NCBI GenBank assembly: GCA_002428015.1
Contig: DIZW01000136.1
Span: forward strand, 1-60,127
Direction of reading: 5' to 3'
DNA from: Oxalobacteraceae bacterium UBA6018
Lineage (GTDB): Bacteria > Pseudomonadota > Gammaproteobacteria > Burkholderiales > Burkholderiaceae_D
Length of the DNA: 60,127 nt
Shown here: positions 15,471-26,195 of the stretch, piece after piece
How the letters are laid out: every line of letters begins with the position of its first letter
Numbering within the stretch: the stretch's first letter is position 1
Program-made: the position numbers and the translations under genes
Notes under the pieces: generated by a model
What the model saw: the letters and a program-made list of their open reading frames with translations, nothing else
The model's database searches: none
What the model was told of the DNA's origin: nothing

Positions 15471-17684
15471 CTAAGCACGGCGCGCGCGGCCAACCACCCC
15501 CACGACGGCCAGCCCAGCCAGCAGCATCAACACGCTGGAAGGCTCTGGAACTGGCGCCAGCACCACGGCCGAGCAGCTTCCACGCAAGCATCCGGTCGCG
15601 GCGATCTGCCCGCGATCGTTAATGGCCACCGCGTCGTAGACCTGCCAGCCGGACGCCGGATTGACGAGCGCGGCCACGTCATGCCAGGCGCCGTCGGCCC
15701 ACAGGTAGGCGCCGCTGGCGGCCCCGCCGCCGACACGTGCGCCAACCACCTCGCCGCCGCTGTTGACGTCCAGCGCGCGGATGGCCGGGTCGCCCGCCAG
15801 GGTCGTCATGGCACCGTTGAAATACAGAAAACTGCGGTCGACGCCGTCGGCCGTCGTCGAACTCCCCACCACATGGCCACTGTCGCCGATGGCGCTGGCC
15901 GCCGCCGTCATCCCGCCCAGGGTGCCGAGGTCGCGCATGGCCCCGTGGTCGAACACGAAGGCCCGGCTGTGGCCGGCGCCGTCCGTGTAGTCGCCCACGA
16001 CCTGGGCGCGGTTGTTGATGTCGCGCGCATGGCTGCTCACGCCCAGGGTGGCGATGTCGTACATGGTGCCGCCGTGGTACAGGAAGGCGTGGTCGGCGCC
16101 GCCGGCCACGCTGCTGTAGCCCACCACCTCGCCCGCGTCATTGATGGCGGAGGCGCCGCTGTTGTTGCCGCCCAGGGTCCCGAGATTGCTGACGCCGCCG
16201 TCCTGGTACAGGTAGGCCCGGTGGCGCCCCTGCGCGCCCACGGTGGCGGTGCCGGCGACCTGGTCGCGGCCGTTCAGGTCGGCCGGGACGAAGCTGCCCA
16301 TCACGGCGCCCAGGTCGACGTAGTGCGGCCCGGTGGACAGGAAGGGGCTGGGCACGCCCTGGTCGTACCAGGGGCCGCCCGACTTCATGAAGATGCCCAG
16401 CAGGTGGGCCTGGTTATTGATGTCGGTGGCGCGCGCGTCGGCCTCGCCGGGTGGGTAAGCGGTGACCGTGTAGGCCGGCGCCACCGCGGCCGTGGCCGGC
16501 GTGGCGGTGGCGGCCAGCAGCGGCAGCAACGCCAGCGCGGCTAGCGGGACGGCGGCCGCGCCGCGCCGCGCGCGCATCGGGCGCACGCCTGCGCGCGGGC
16601 GGCGCCGCGTCCACCACAGCAGGCCCAGCCCGGCCAGCAGCATCGCCCAGGTGGACGGTTCGGGCACCGGGTCCAGCCGCACCACGGTGCAGCCGATGCC
16701 GTCGTGGCAGCCGTAGCCGGCGATCTGGGCGCCGTTGTTGATGCCGACCGCCTGGTAGATGCTCCAGCCGGAGTTGGGCTCGAGCAGTGCGTCGAGATCG
16801 AAGGTGACGCCGTCGCGCGTGAAGAAGGTGCAGCAGGGGCCGTGGTCGCTGTAGCCGTCGCCGGTCAGGTCGGCGCGGTTGTTGATGCCACGCCCGACCT
16901 GGAAGCCATCCTGCACGGGCGCCAGCGCGTGCATGCCGCTATCCGGGGTGTACCAGAAGGCCACGTCGCGGTTGGCCACCGTGATGGCGTCGCCGGTGAC
17001 GGCGCCGCTGTCGTTGATACGGCGCGCGGTCGCGTTCATGCCGCCGACGGTGCCCAGGTCGCGCCACTGGCTGCCCGTGTAGACGAAGGCGCGCGGTTCG
17101 CCATCGACCGTCCACCCGCCCGTGACCTCGCCGCGCTCGTTGATGTCGTACGGCGTGATGGCGGTGCCGCTGCCGGGCGGCGCCAGCGCCGACAGGTCGC
17201 GCATGTGCCCGTCCTGGTACAGGAAGGCGTGCGCGGCGCCGCTGGCCGTGCCCGATATGCCGACCACCTGGCCGGCGTTGTTGATCGCCGCCGCGTTGGA
17301 CCAGGTGCCGCCCAGGGTGCCGATCTCGCGCATGACCCCGCCGCTGTAGAGAAAGGCGCGCTGGGTGTTGATGTCGCTGATGTTACCTACCACCGCGCCG
17401 GCGTCGTTGATGCCGGTGGCCCAGGTGCCGTGGCCGTTGAACGCGCCCAGTCCCTTGAGCACGCCGCCCACCGACACGTAGGCCTGGCCGACATTGTCGG
17501 CGCCGATGAATTCGCCGACGATCTGCCCGCGATTGTTGATGTCGAATACCCAGGGGCTGTGCCAGGACGGATCGGAGAATGCGCTGACCCGGTAGACGGG
17601 GGGCGTGGCGGGCGCGGCGGCGGCGGCGAAATGGCACGCGGCAAAGAGCAGCATCGCCAGCAATGATGGCAAGGTTAAACGCAT
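15471..17684 (-). CDS. Double HAF-repeat PEP-CTERM exoprotein (tandem in-frame fusion)
   Basis: 737 residues from ATG at 17684, with GAGGAGAG 7 nt upstream. Half one has a signal peptide, many HAF-type repeats (INNAGQVVGISG, AFLYQDGHMRDLSAL) and a full PEP-CTERM signal starting VPEPSTWAM at residue 340, with helix and Arg-rich end. Then Met-370 begins what looks like a second signal peptide (MRARRGAAAVPLAALALLPL), a second set of HAF repeats, and a second PEP-CTERM signal at about residue 712 (VPEPSSVLM) ending the protein. Both halves end alike (SGW..Y.AV.IN, then a Cys pair), so they look like duplicated genes joined in frame. PEP-CTERM proteins are sorted by exosortase to the cell surface; no exosortase is in the window. 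Confidence 0.85.
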   Translation of the reverse strand: MRLTLPSLLAMLLFAACHFAAAAAPATPPVYRVSAFSDPSWHSPWVFDINNRGQIVGEFIGADNVGQAYVSVGGVLKGLGAFNGHGTWATGINDAGAVVGNISDINTQRAFLYSGGVMREIGTLGGTWSNAAAINNAGQVVGISGTASGAAHAFLYQDGHMRDLSALAPPGSGTAITPYDINERGEVTGGWTVDGEPRAFVYTGSQWRDLGTVGGMNATARRINDSGAVTGDAITVANRDVAFWYTPDSGMHALAPVQDGFQVGRGINNRADLTGDGYSDHGPCCTFFTRDGVTFDLDALLEPNSGWSIYQAVGINNGAQIAGYGCHDGIGCTVVRLDPVPEPSTWAMLLAGLGLLWWTRRRPRAGVRPMRARRGAAAVPLAALALLPLLAATATPATAAVAPAYTVTAYPPGEADARATDINNQAHLLGIFMKSGGPWYDQGVPSPFLSTGPHYVDLGAVMGSFVPADLNGRDQVAGTATVGAQGRHRAYLYQDGGVSNLGTLGGNNSGASAINDAGEVVGYSSVAGGADHAFLYHGGTMYDIATLGVSSHARDINNRAQVVGDYTDGAGHSRAFVFDHGAMRDLGTLGGMTAAASAIGDSGHVVGSSTTADGVDRSFLYFNGAMTTLAGDPAIRALDVNSGGEVVGARVGGGAASGAYLWADGAWHDVAALVNPASGWQVYDAVAINDRGQIAATGCLRGSCSAVVLAPVPEPSSVLMLLAGLAVVGVVGRARRA

Positions 17685-17785
17685 GATAGCTCTCCTCGAG
17701 GGAGCAACGAATACGTCAACCTTATTGAGGAACGATGGCGCGCGTTTGACATAGCGCAAACGCGCGCCGGTTCAGTGCATGCGCT

Positions 17786-19576
17786 TCAGAACTGGTCCTC
17801 GCTCAAGGCCAGCACGCCGGCGCTGCCCTCGACGATCGCGCTGCACAAGCCGCCCGCCTGGGACAGGATGTGGTCGGCGAAAAAGCGCGCGGTGCCGATC
17901 TTGGCGCGATAAAAGCCGACATCGCCCTCGCCCGCGTCCAGCCTGCGCTGGGCGGCCAGCGCCGCACGGCCCATCTGCCAGCCGCCGAGCACGATCCCGG
18001 CCAGCCTCAGGTACGGCACGCTGCCGGCGAAGACCGCCTTGACGTCCAGCTTGGCGTTGGCCACCACGTAGGCCACCACCGTCTCGAGCGCCGCGCCGGC
18101 TTCGGCCAGGCGGCGTGCGATGGCCTGGAAGTCGGCGCCCGCGCCGGCGGCCAGCTCGGCTTCGGTGGCGCGCACCTCGGCCAGCAGCAGGCGCGCCACG
18201 GCGCCGCCGTCGCGCACCGTCTTGCGTCCCACCAGGTCGTTGGCCTGGATCGCCGTGGTGCCCTCGTAGATGGTGAGGATCTTGGCGTCGCGGTAGTGCT
18301 GAGCGGCGCCGGTCTCCTCGATGAAGCCCATGCCGCCGTGCACCTGCACGCCGTCGCGGGTGACGTCCTGCGCCATCTCGGTGGACCAGCCCTTGATCAC
18401 CGGGACCAGGTACTCGTACAGCGCCAGGCTGGCCGCGCACGTGGCCGGGTCGGCGTGGTGGTGGGCCAGGTCGCTGTGCGCCGCGCCCACGTAGGCCAGG
18501 GCGCGCGCAGCCTCGGTCTGGGCGCGCATGGACATGAGCATGCGCCGCACGTCCGGGTGGTGGATGATGGTCACCGGGCCGGGCGAGCCGGCCAGGTCGC
18601 GCGACTGCACGCGCTCCTTGGCGAAGGCGGCCGCCTGCTGGTAGGCGCGCTCGGCCAGGCCGATGCCCTGCAGGCCCACGCCGAAGCGCGCCGCGTTCAT
18701 CATGATGAACATGTATTCGAGGCCGCGGTTTTCCTCGCCCACCAGGGTGCCCAGCGCGCCGCCATGGTCGCCGAACTGCAGCACGGCGGTGGGGCTGGCC
18801 TTGATGCCCAGCTTGTGTTCGATCGAGACGCAATGGGCGTCGTTGCGTGCGCCCAGCGAGCCGTCCGGATTGACCAGGAACTTGGGCACGATGAACAGCG
18901 AGATCCCCTTCACGCCCGCGGGCGCGTCGGGCGTACGCGCCAGCACCAGGTGCACGATGTTCTCGGCCATGTCATGCTCGCCGTAGGTGATGAAGATCTT
19001 GGTGCCGAACACCTTGTAGCTGCCGTCGCCCTGGGGCACCGCGCGCGTGCGCACGGCGGCCAAGTCGGAGCCGGCCTGGGGCTCGGTGAGGTTCATGGTA
19101 CCGGTCCACTTGCCCGAGATGAGCGGCTCCAGGTACAGCGCCTTCTGCTGGTCCGACCCGGCCGTCAGCAGCGCCTCGATGGCGCCGTCCGACAGCAGCG
19201 CCACCAGCGCGAACGAGATGCTCGACGCGTTGAGCATCTCGATGCAGGGCGTGGCCACCAGCTTGGGCAGGCCCTGTCCGCCGAACTGGCTTGGGTGCTG
19301 CACGCCCTGCCAGCCGGCGTCGGCGAAGCTCTTGAAGGCCTCCTTGAAGCCCTTGGCGGTGCTGACCTGACCGTCGTGCCAGGAGCTGGGCTCCTTGTCG
19401 CTGGCGTGGTTCAGCGGCGCCACCACGGCGCTGCAGAATTTGGCGTTTTCTTCGAGGACCGCTTCGACCGTGTCGGCGCTGGCATCCTCGCAGCCGGGCA
19501 GCTGGGCGATGGCGGACAGGCCGGCCAGTTCGTTCATCACGAACAGCATGTCCTTCAGGGGGGCGTTGTAGCTCAT
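17786..19576 (-). CDS. Acyl-CoA dehydrogenase with C-terminal extension
   Basis: 596 residues, longer than the usual 380-400. It carries the additional acyl-CoA dehydrogenase C-terminal domain seen in the DmdC-like branch. The N-terminal MSYNAPLKDMLFVMNELAGL is typical of that branch. MNLTEPQAGSDLAAVRT and KIFITYGEHDM are flavin- and substrate-binding segments, and QVHGGMGFIEETGAAQHYRD the C-terminal dehydrogenase motif. It oxidises acyl-CoA thioesters and passes electrons to ETF, whose genes lie just upstream. Start ATG at 19576 with GGAG. A terminator-like hairpin separates it from etfA. Confidence 0.92.
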   Translation of the reverse strand: MSYNAPLKDMLFVMNELAGLSAIAQLPGCEDASADTVEAVLEENAKFCSAVVAPLNHASDKEPSSWHDGQVSTAKGFKEAFKSFADAGWQGVQHPSQFGGQGLPKLVATPCIEMLNASSISFALVALLSDGAIEALLTAGSDQQKALYLEPLISGKWTGTMNLTEPQAGSDLAAVRTRAVPQGDGSYKVFGTKIFITYGEHDMAENIVHLVLARTPDAPAGVKGISLFIVPKFLVNPDGSLGARNDAHCVSIEHKLGIKASPTAVLQFGDHGGALGTLVGEENRGLEYMFIMMNAARFGVGLQGIGLAERAYQQAAAFAKERVQSRDLAGSPGPVTIIHHPDVRRMLMSMRAQTEAARALAYVGAAHSDLAHHHADPATCAASLALYEYLVPVIKGWSTEMAQDVTRDGVQVHGGMGFIEETGAAQHYRDAKILTIYEGTTAIQANDLVGRKTVRDGGAVARLLLAEVRATEAELAAGAGADFQAIARRLAEAGAALETVVAYVVANAKLDVKAVFAGSVPYLRLAGIVLGGWQMGRAALAAQRRLDAGEGDVGFYRAKIGTARFFADHILSQAGGLCSAIVEGSAGVLALSEDQF

Positions 19577-19588
19577 TGGGGGATCTCC

Positions 19589-19642
19589 AAAAAATCAGGC
19601 CACGCCGGACCCGGCATTGTGTGCCGGGCCTGCCGTGGCCTG
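19589..19642 (-). terminator. Terminator or attenuator between etfA and the acyl-CoA dehydrogenase
   Basis: Outer stem CAGGCCACG (19596-19604) with CGTGGCCTG (19634-19642), and inner stem CCCGGCA (19610-19616) with TGCCGGG (19622-19628). On the minus strand it is followed by ATTTTTT. The U-tract runs directly into the GGAG ribosome binding site of the dehydrogenase. Confidence 0.8.
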
Positions 19643-19711
19643 CTTGTGCGGCGGACGAATTGTCGTGTGATGTGCTGGGCCGGCATGCTGTCCGGCCTTT
19701 CTGCGTAAATT

Positions 19712-20644
19712 TTAGCCGAGCTGCTTGACCAGGTCCGGCACGACCTCGAACAGGTCGCCGACGATGCCGTAGTCGGCCACCGAGAAGATCGGCGCTTCCG
19801 GATCCTTGTTGATCGCGACGATGGTCTTGGAATCCTTCATGCCGGCCAGGTGCTGGATCGCGCCCGAGATGCCGACCGCGATGTACAGCGCCGGCGCGAC
19901 GATCTTGCCGGTCTGGCCGACCTGCCAGTCATTGGGCACGAAGCCGGCGTCCACGGCCGCGCGCGAGGCGCCCATGGCCGCGCCCAGCTTGTCGGCCAGC
20001 GGCTCGAGCAGCTTGAAGTTCTCGCCCGAGCCCATGCCGCGCCCGCCGGAGACGATCACCTTGGCGGCGGTCAGCTCGGGGCGGTCCGACTTGGCCAGCT
20101 CGCGAGCGACGAAGGCGGAGGTGCCGGCGTCGGCCACCGCGGCCACCGCCTCGGTGGCGGCCGCGCCGCCGCTGGCGGGAGCGGAGTCGAAACCGGTGGT
20201 GCGCACGGTGATGACCTTGATCTTGTCGCTCGACTGCACGGTGGCGATGGCGTTGCCGGCGTAGATGGGACGCTCGAAGGTGTCGGGCGCGTCGACCTTG
20301 GTGATCTCGGAGATCTGCGCCACGTCCAGCTTGGCCGCCACGCGCGGCAGGATGTTCTTGCCGTAGGCGGTGGCCGGGGCCAGGATGTGCGAGTAGTTCT
20401 GCGCCACCGCCAGCACCTGGGCGGCGACGTTCTCGGCCAGGCCGTCGGCCAGGTGGGGCGCGTCCGCCACCAGCACCTTGGTGACGCCGGCGATCTGGGC
20501 GGCCTGGGCCGCGGCGGCGGCGCAGGCGCTGCCGGCGACGAGCACGTGGACCTCGCCGCCGCACTGCGCGGCCGCGGTCACGGTGTGGTGGGTGCTGCCT
20601 TTAAGAGACGCGTTGTCGTGTTCAGCAATAACTAAAGCGGCCAT
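19712..20644 (-). CDS. etfA: Electron transfer flavoprotein alpha subunit
   Basis: 310 residues. The N-terminal MAALVIAEHDNASLKGSTHH and the FAD-binding C-terminal domain (SGGRGMGSGENFKLLEPLAD, then AAVDAGFVPNDWQVGQTGKI and GISGAIQHLAGMKDSKTIVA) are diagnostic of EtfA/FixB. With EtfB it accepts electrons from acyl-CoA dehydrogenases and passes them to ETF:ubiquinone oxidoreductase. ATG at 20644 is preceded by AGGAAAAATC. It is 49 nt downstream of etfB in the same operon. Confidence 0.97.
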   Translation of the reverse strand: MAALVIAEHDNASLKGSTHHTVTAAAQCGGEVHVLVAGSACAAAAAQAAQIAGVTKVLVADAPHLADGLAENVAAQVLAVAQNYSHILAPATAYGKNILPRVAAKLDVAQISEITKVDAPDTFERPIYAGNAIATVQSSDKIKVITVRTTGFDSAPASGGAAATEAVAAVADAGTSAFVARELAKSDRPELTAAKVIVSGGRGMGSGENFKLLEPLADKLGAAMGASRAAVDAGFVPNDWQVGQTGKIVAPALYIAVGISGAIQHLAGMKDSKTIVAINKDPEAPIFSVADYGIVGDLFEVVPDLVKQLG

Positions 20645-20693
20645 GATTTTTCCTAGATTTTTTGTGTTGAGACGGCAGGCATGCGGGCCGCGA

Positions 20694-21443
20694 TCAGATA
20701 ACTTTGGCTTCGTTGCGCAGCTTGGCCACCAGCGCGGCCGCGTCGGCCACGATGACGCCGGCCGTGCGCTTGGCCGGCTCGACCACCTTGAGCGTCTTCA
20801 GGCGCGGCGCCACGTCCACGCCCAGGTCTTCCGGCTTGACCACTTCGAGCGGCTTCTTCTTGGCCTTCATGATGTTCGGCAGGGTCACGTAGCGCGGCTC
20901 GTTCAGGCGCAGGTCGGTGGTGACGATGGCCGGCAGCGTCAGCGCCAGCGTTTCCAGGCCGCCGTCGACCTCGCGCGTGACGGTGACCTTGCCGTCTTCC
21001 AGTACCACCTTCGAGGCGAAGGTCGCCTGCGGCCAGCCCAGCAGAGCGGCCAGCATCTGGCCGGTCTGGTTGGAGTCGTCGTCGATGGCTTGCTTGCCCA
21101 GGATGATCAGCTGCGGCTGCTCCTTGTCGGCCAGGGCCTTGAGCAGCTTGGCCACGGCCAGCGGTTCCAGGTCGGCCGTGGTCTCGACCAGGATCGCGCG
21201 GTCGGCGCCGATCGCCATGCCGGTGCGCAGGGTTTCCTGGCACTGGGTGACCCCGCACGACACCGCCACCACTTCCGTGACCTTGCCCGCTTCCTTCAGG
21301 CGCATCGCTTCTTCGAGCGCGATCTCGTCGAAAGGATTCATCGACATCTTGACATTGGCGGTATCGACGCCAGTGCCGTCGGACTTGACGCGCACCTTGA
21401 CGTTGTAGTCGACGACGCGTTTGACGGGAACCAGGACTTTCAT
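20694..21443 (-). CDS. etfB: Electron transfer flavoprotein beta subunit
   Basis: 249 residues with the start MKVLVPVKRVVDYNVKVRVK, the AMP-binding EtfB/FixA signature region DGKVTVTREVDGGLETLALT, and LPNIMKAKKKPLEV. It is first in the etfBA operon, preceded by a good promoter (-10 TATAAT) and a 12-bp palindrome that is probably a repressor site. Confidence 0.97.
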   Translation of the reverse strand: MKVLVPVKRVVDYNVKVRVKSDGTGVDTANVKMSMNPFDEIALEEAMRLKEAGKVTEVVAVSCGVTQCQETLRTGMAIGADRAILVETTADLEPLAVAKLLKALADKEQPQLIILGKQAIDDDSNQTGQMLAALLGWPQATFASKVVLEDGKVTVTREVDGGLETLALTLPAIVTTDLRLNEPRYVTLPNIMKAKKKPLEVVKPEDLGVDVAPRLKTLKVVEPAKRTAGVIVADAAALVAKLRNEAKVI

Positions 21444-21493
21444 AGGGGTGCCTTTGGAAATTGAATGAAGTGACGTTGACTAAAGTGGCCTAG

Positions 21494-21523
21494 ATTATAT
21501 GAGAAAAATGGTTTCACAACCAA
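21494..21523 (-). promoter_or_regulatory. Sigma-70 promoter of etfBA
   Basis: On the minus strand, -35 TTGGTT (21518-21523), an 18-bp spacer, and -10 TATAAT (21494-21499). Predicted start near 21487, giving a leader of about 44 nt. Confidence 0.8.
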
Positions 21524-21529
21524 ATTAAA

Positions 21530-21541
21530 GCACGATCGTGC
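21530..21541. promoter_or_regulatory. Perfect palindrome GCACGATCGTGC upstream of etfBA
   Basis: A 12-bp perfect palindrome in an AT-rich setting (AAATTAAA on one side, GATTTTT on the other), 6 bp upstream of the etfBA -35 box. Size and symmetry fit a TetR-family operator for fatty-acid or branched-chain acyl-CoA catabolism. The regulator is not in the window, and the family assignment is inference. Confidence 0.6.
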
Positions 21542-21637
21542 GATTTTTCAGCTAGAGGAAAGTGCCTAATCGCGCGAAGTGGAACCAAGGGGGGATTGTC
21601 GGCGGGCCCGCCGTGTGGGCGCCCGTCCATGCACATG

Positions 21638-21895
21638 CTATTTGCGGCGCATCAGGAAGGTGAATTCAAAGCCGTTCTGGGAGTGCGAGATGAGGGCGTT
21701 GCCGGTCTGCTTGGCGAACGCCTGGAAGTCGCGCACGGAACCGGAATCGGTGGCCACGATCTTGAGTATCTCGCCAGTCGCCATTTCCGCCAGGGCCTTC
21801 TTGGCTTTCAAGATCGGCAGCGGACAATTGAGGCCGCGCGCGTCGAGTTCCTTTTGATATTCCATGATCTCGGTATCGAATGTCGTGTCGCTCAT
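21638..21895 (-). CDS. tusA: TusA-family sulfurtransferase
   Basis: 85 residues from ATG at 21895 (MSDTTFDTEIM); the longer frame to 22021 is not supported. LDARGLNCPLPILKAKKAL holds the CPxP motif with the sulfur-carrying Cys. MATGEILKIVATDSGSVRDF and the C-terminal EFTFLMRRK match the family. Such proteins carry persulfide sulfur for tRNA thiolation or other sulfur trafficking. The assignment to TusA itself rather than a paralogue is not certain. It stands alone between etfB and alaS. Confidence 0.88.
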   Translation of the reverse strand: MSDTTFDTEIMEYQKELDARGLNCPLPILKAKKALAEMATGEILKIVATDSGSVRDFQAFAKQTGNALISHSQNGFEFTFLMRRK

Positions 21896-22203
21896 CACTT
21901 GCTCAGTCGGTTGGTTGGCGTGCTCACAGACCAAATATACTCCAATTCTCATTCTTTGACGCACCGCACCAAAATTTATGTTTTCTGTTGCATGGTCACA
22001 ACGACAATATACCATTTGCAATCAAATGGTGGTAGCGGTCTGGGCGTTTTATTAACAGCCGTGAGTTCCTCGACAAGACATGGGATTTTGTGCAGTGCGT
22101 GGTAAGGCGCGCGCCAGGCCGCCCCGCTTGTGGCGGAAACGGCCTGGCGCGTCAATACGTGTAAGGACGCGTCAATCTGCGCGCATCAGCGTGAATCAGC
22201 GGC
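21896..22203. other. Intergenic region tusA-alaS
   Basis: 308 nt. The half nearest tusA is AT-rich and probably holds its promoter. The half near alaS holds the hairpin described at 22110-22151. No gene seen. Confidence 0.6.
22110..22151. terminator. 12-bp inverted repeat downstream of alaS
   Basis: CGCGCCAGGCCG (22110-22121) and CGGCCTGGCGCG (22140-22151) are perfect complements with an 18-nt loop that itself can pair (CCGCC with GGCGG). It is about 50 nt after the alaS stop, without a T-tract; probably the operon end or a transcript-stabilising structure. Confidence 0.6.
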
Positions 22204-24813
<2,610 letters not shown>

Positions 24814-24853
24814 GTGGTATGGGCGAGAGAGGGCAGCATGCTGGAAAACAACG

Positions 24854-24859
24854 ATTATA
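24854..24859 (-). promoter_or_regulatory. -10 box of alaS
   Basis: TATAAT on the minus strand, about 40 nt upstream of the alaS ATG. The -35 region (TATATC at 17 bp) is weak. Confidence 0.6.
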
Positions 24860-24904
24860 GCCTAGTCGCATAGCGCGATATAGAGGCGGCGGCGGCCGTG
24901 GGGG

Positions 24905-25657
24905 CTAGCGGAAATCCGGCGGGATCAGGTCGAGGCGGTCGGTGCAAAAGCTGTCCACGCCCCACGCGCGCAGGGTGCGGGCGCGGGCGGCGTCGTTGAC
25001 GGTGTAGCAGAACAGGCCGAAACCGGCGGCCTTGACCTCGCGCGCCTGCTGCGCGTCCAGGTGGCGCTCGCTGGTGTGGATGGCCACCACGTCCAGGGCG
25101 CGCGCCTGCGCCTCCCAGCCCGGCGCGATGCGCTCGAGCAGCAGCGCGCGCGGCAGATCGGGCGCGGCGGCGCGGGCGGCGCCCAGCGCCGCCGTGCTGA
25201 AGGACGACAGCAGCGGCACCCGGGCCGGGTCGTCCTGGGCGATCTCCAGCCCAAACAAGGCGCGCGTGAGCCCGGCCACGACAGTGCCGGTGGCTTCCTC
25301 GAAGCCGGGCGCGGGCTTGATCTCGACGTTCATCCAGATGGCGTTGGCCTTGCAGAATTCCACGAACTGGGAAAACAGCGGCACCGTTTCGCCGGCGAAC
25401 TGGGCGCCGAACCAGCGCCCGGCGTCCATGGTCACCAGCTCGGCGGCGTCGTAGTCGAACACATTGCCGGTGCCGGCCACGGTGCGCCCGAGGTACGGGT
25501 CGTGCATGACCACGGGCACGCCGTCGCGCGCGAGCATGACGTCGAACTCCACCGCGCGGTAGCCATGCGCCAGCGCGCAGCGCAGGCCGGCGATGGTGTT
25601 TTCAGGGGCGAGCTTGCCGCCGCCGCGGTGCGCCACGCAATCAGGATAGATCCACAT
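24905..25657 (-). CDS. ugpQ: Glycerophosphodiester phosphodiesterase
   Basis: 250 residues. The N-terminal CVAHRGGGKLAPENTIAG and EFDVMLARDGVPVVMHD carry the HRG..PENT and ExD metal-site residues of the GDPD family. The later IWMNVEIKP segment adds the second catalytic Glu. No signal peptide is visible, so it is probably cytoplasmic, like UgpQ. It hydrolyses glycerophosphodiesters to glycerol-3-phosphate and an alcohol. The symbol follows the E. coli cytoplasmic enzyme; the family is sure, the orthology less so. Confidence 0.88.
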   Translation of the reverse strand: MWIYPDCVAHRGGGKLAPENTIAGLRCALAHGYRAVEFDVMLARDGVPVVMHDPYLGRTVAGTGNVFDYDAAELVTMDAGRWFGAQFAGETVPLFSQFVEFCKANAIWMNVEIKPAPGFEEATGTVVAGLTRALFGLEIAQDDPARVPLLSSFSTAALGAARAAAPDLPRALLLERIAPGWEAQARALDVVAIHTSERHLDAQQAREVKAAGFGLFCYTVNDAARARTLRAWGVDSFCTDRLDLIPPDFR

Positions 25658-25704
25658 GGCGCAACAGTAGCATTATTTTTGATCCCCGGCCTAATCACCG
25701 CTGC

Positions 25705-26055
25705 CTAGGCCGCGCGCAGAAAGGAGCCGGGCCAGGCCAGATAGGCGAAGACCAGCAGATTGACGAGCACGGTGGCGTGGAAGCGCAGGCGAAACGGCTG
25801 CTTGTGCGACTTGTGGCGCAGCCATTGCTGGGCCAGCAGCGCGCCCGGCCAGCCGCACGCCAGCCCCAGCCAGAGCAGGGTCGCCTCCGGGGTGCGGCGC
25901 CGGCCCGCGCGCGCGGCCGCCTTGTCGCGCGCGTACATGGCAAAGCAGGCCAGGCTGGCGGCGAGGTAGAGCGCGCCGACCAGGGCCGGCAGGCCCCACA
26001 GCAGGGAGGCGCCAAGGTAGAGGGCGGCAAACAGGATCAGGGTGGCGTAGCGCAT
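25705..26055 (-). CDS. DUF1294 family small membrane protein
   Basis: 116 residues with three to four hydrophobic segments (about 5-22, 23-40, 57-72, 92-110). FAMYARDKAAARAGRRRTPE, then GLACGWPGALLAQQWLRHKS and KQPFRLRFHATVLVNLL, match DUF1294. No cold-shock domain is fused here, unlike in some relatives. Function unknown. It lies 47 nt upstream of ugpQ on the same strand. Confidence 0.85.
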   Translation of the reverse strand: MRYATLILFAALYLGASLLWGLPALVGALYLAASLACFAMYARDKAAARAGRRRTPEATLLWLGLACGWPGALLAQQWLRHKSHKQPFRLRFHATVLVNLLVFAYLAWPGSFLRAA

Positions 26056-26195
26056 AGTGCGATTATCGCCGGAAAATATCCGCGAAGAACATCCGAAATT
26101 CAGTCCCGCGCCGCCTGCGCGAACTGTATTGCCGAGTTAGGCTTTGTGTGCGACGATGCGCGTCTTAGTTTAATGCTAACTTTGCAAAGGATGCC

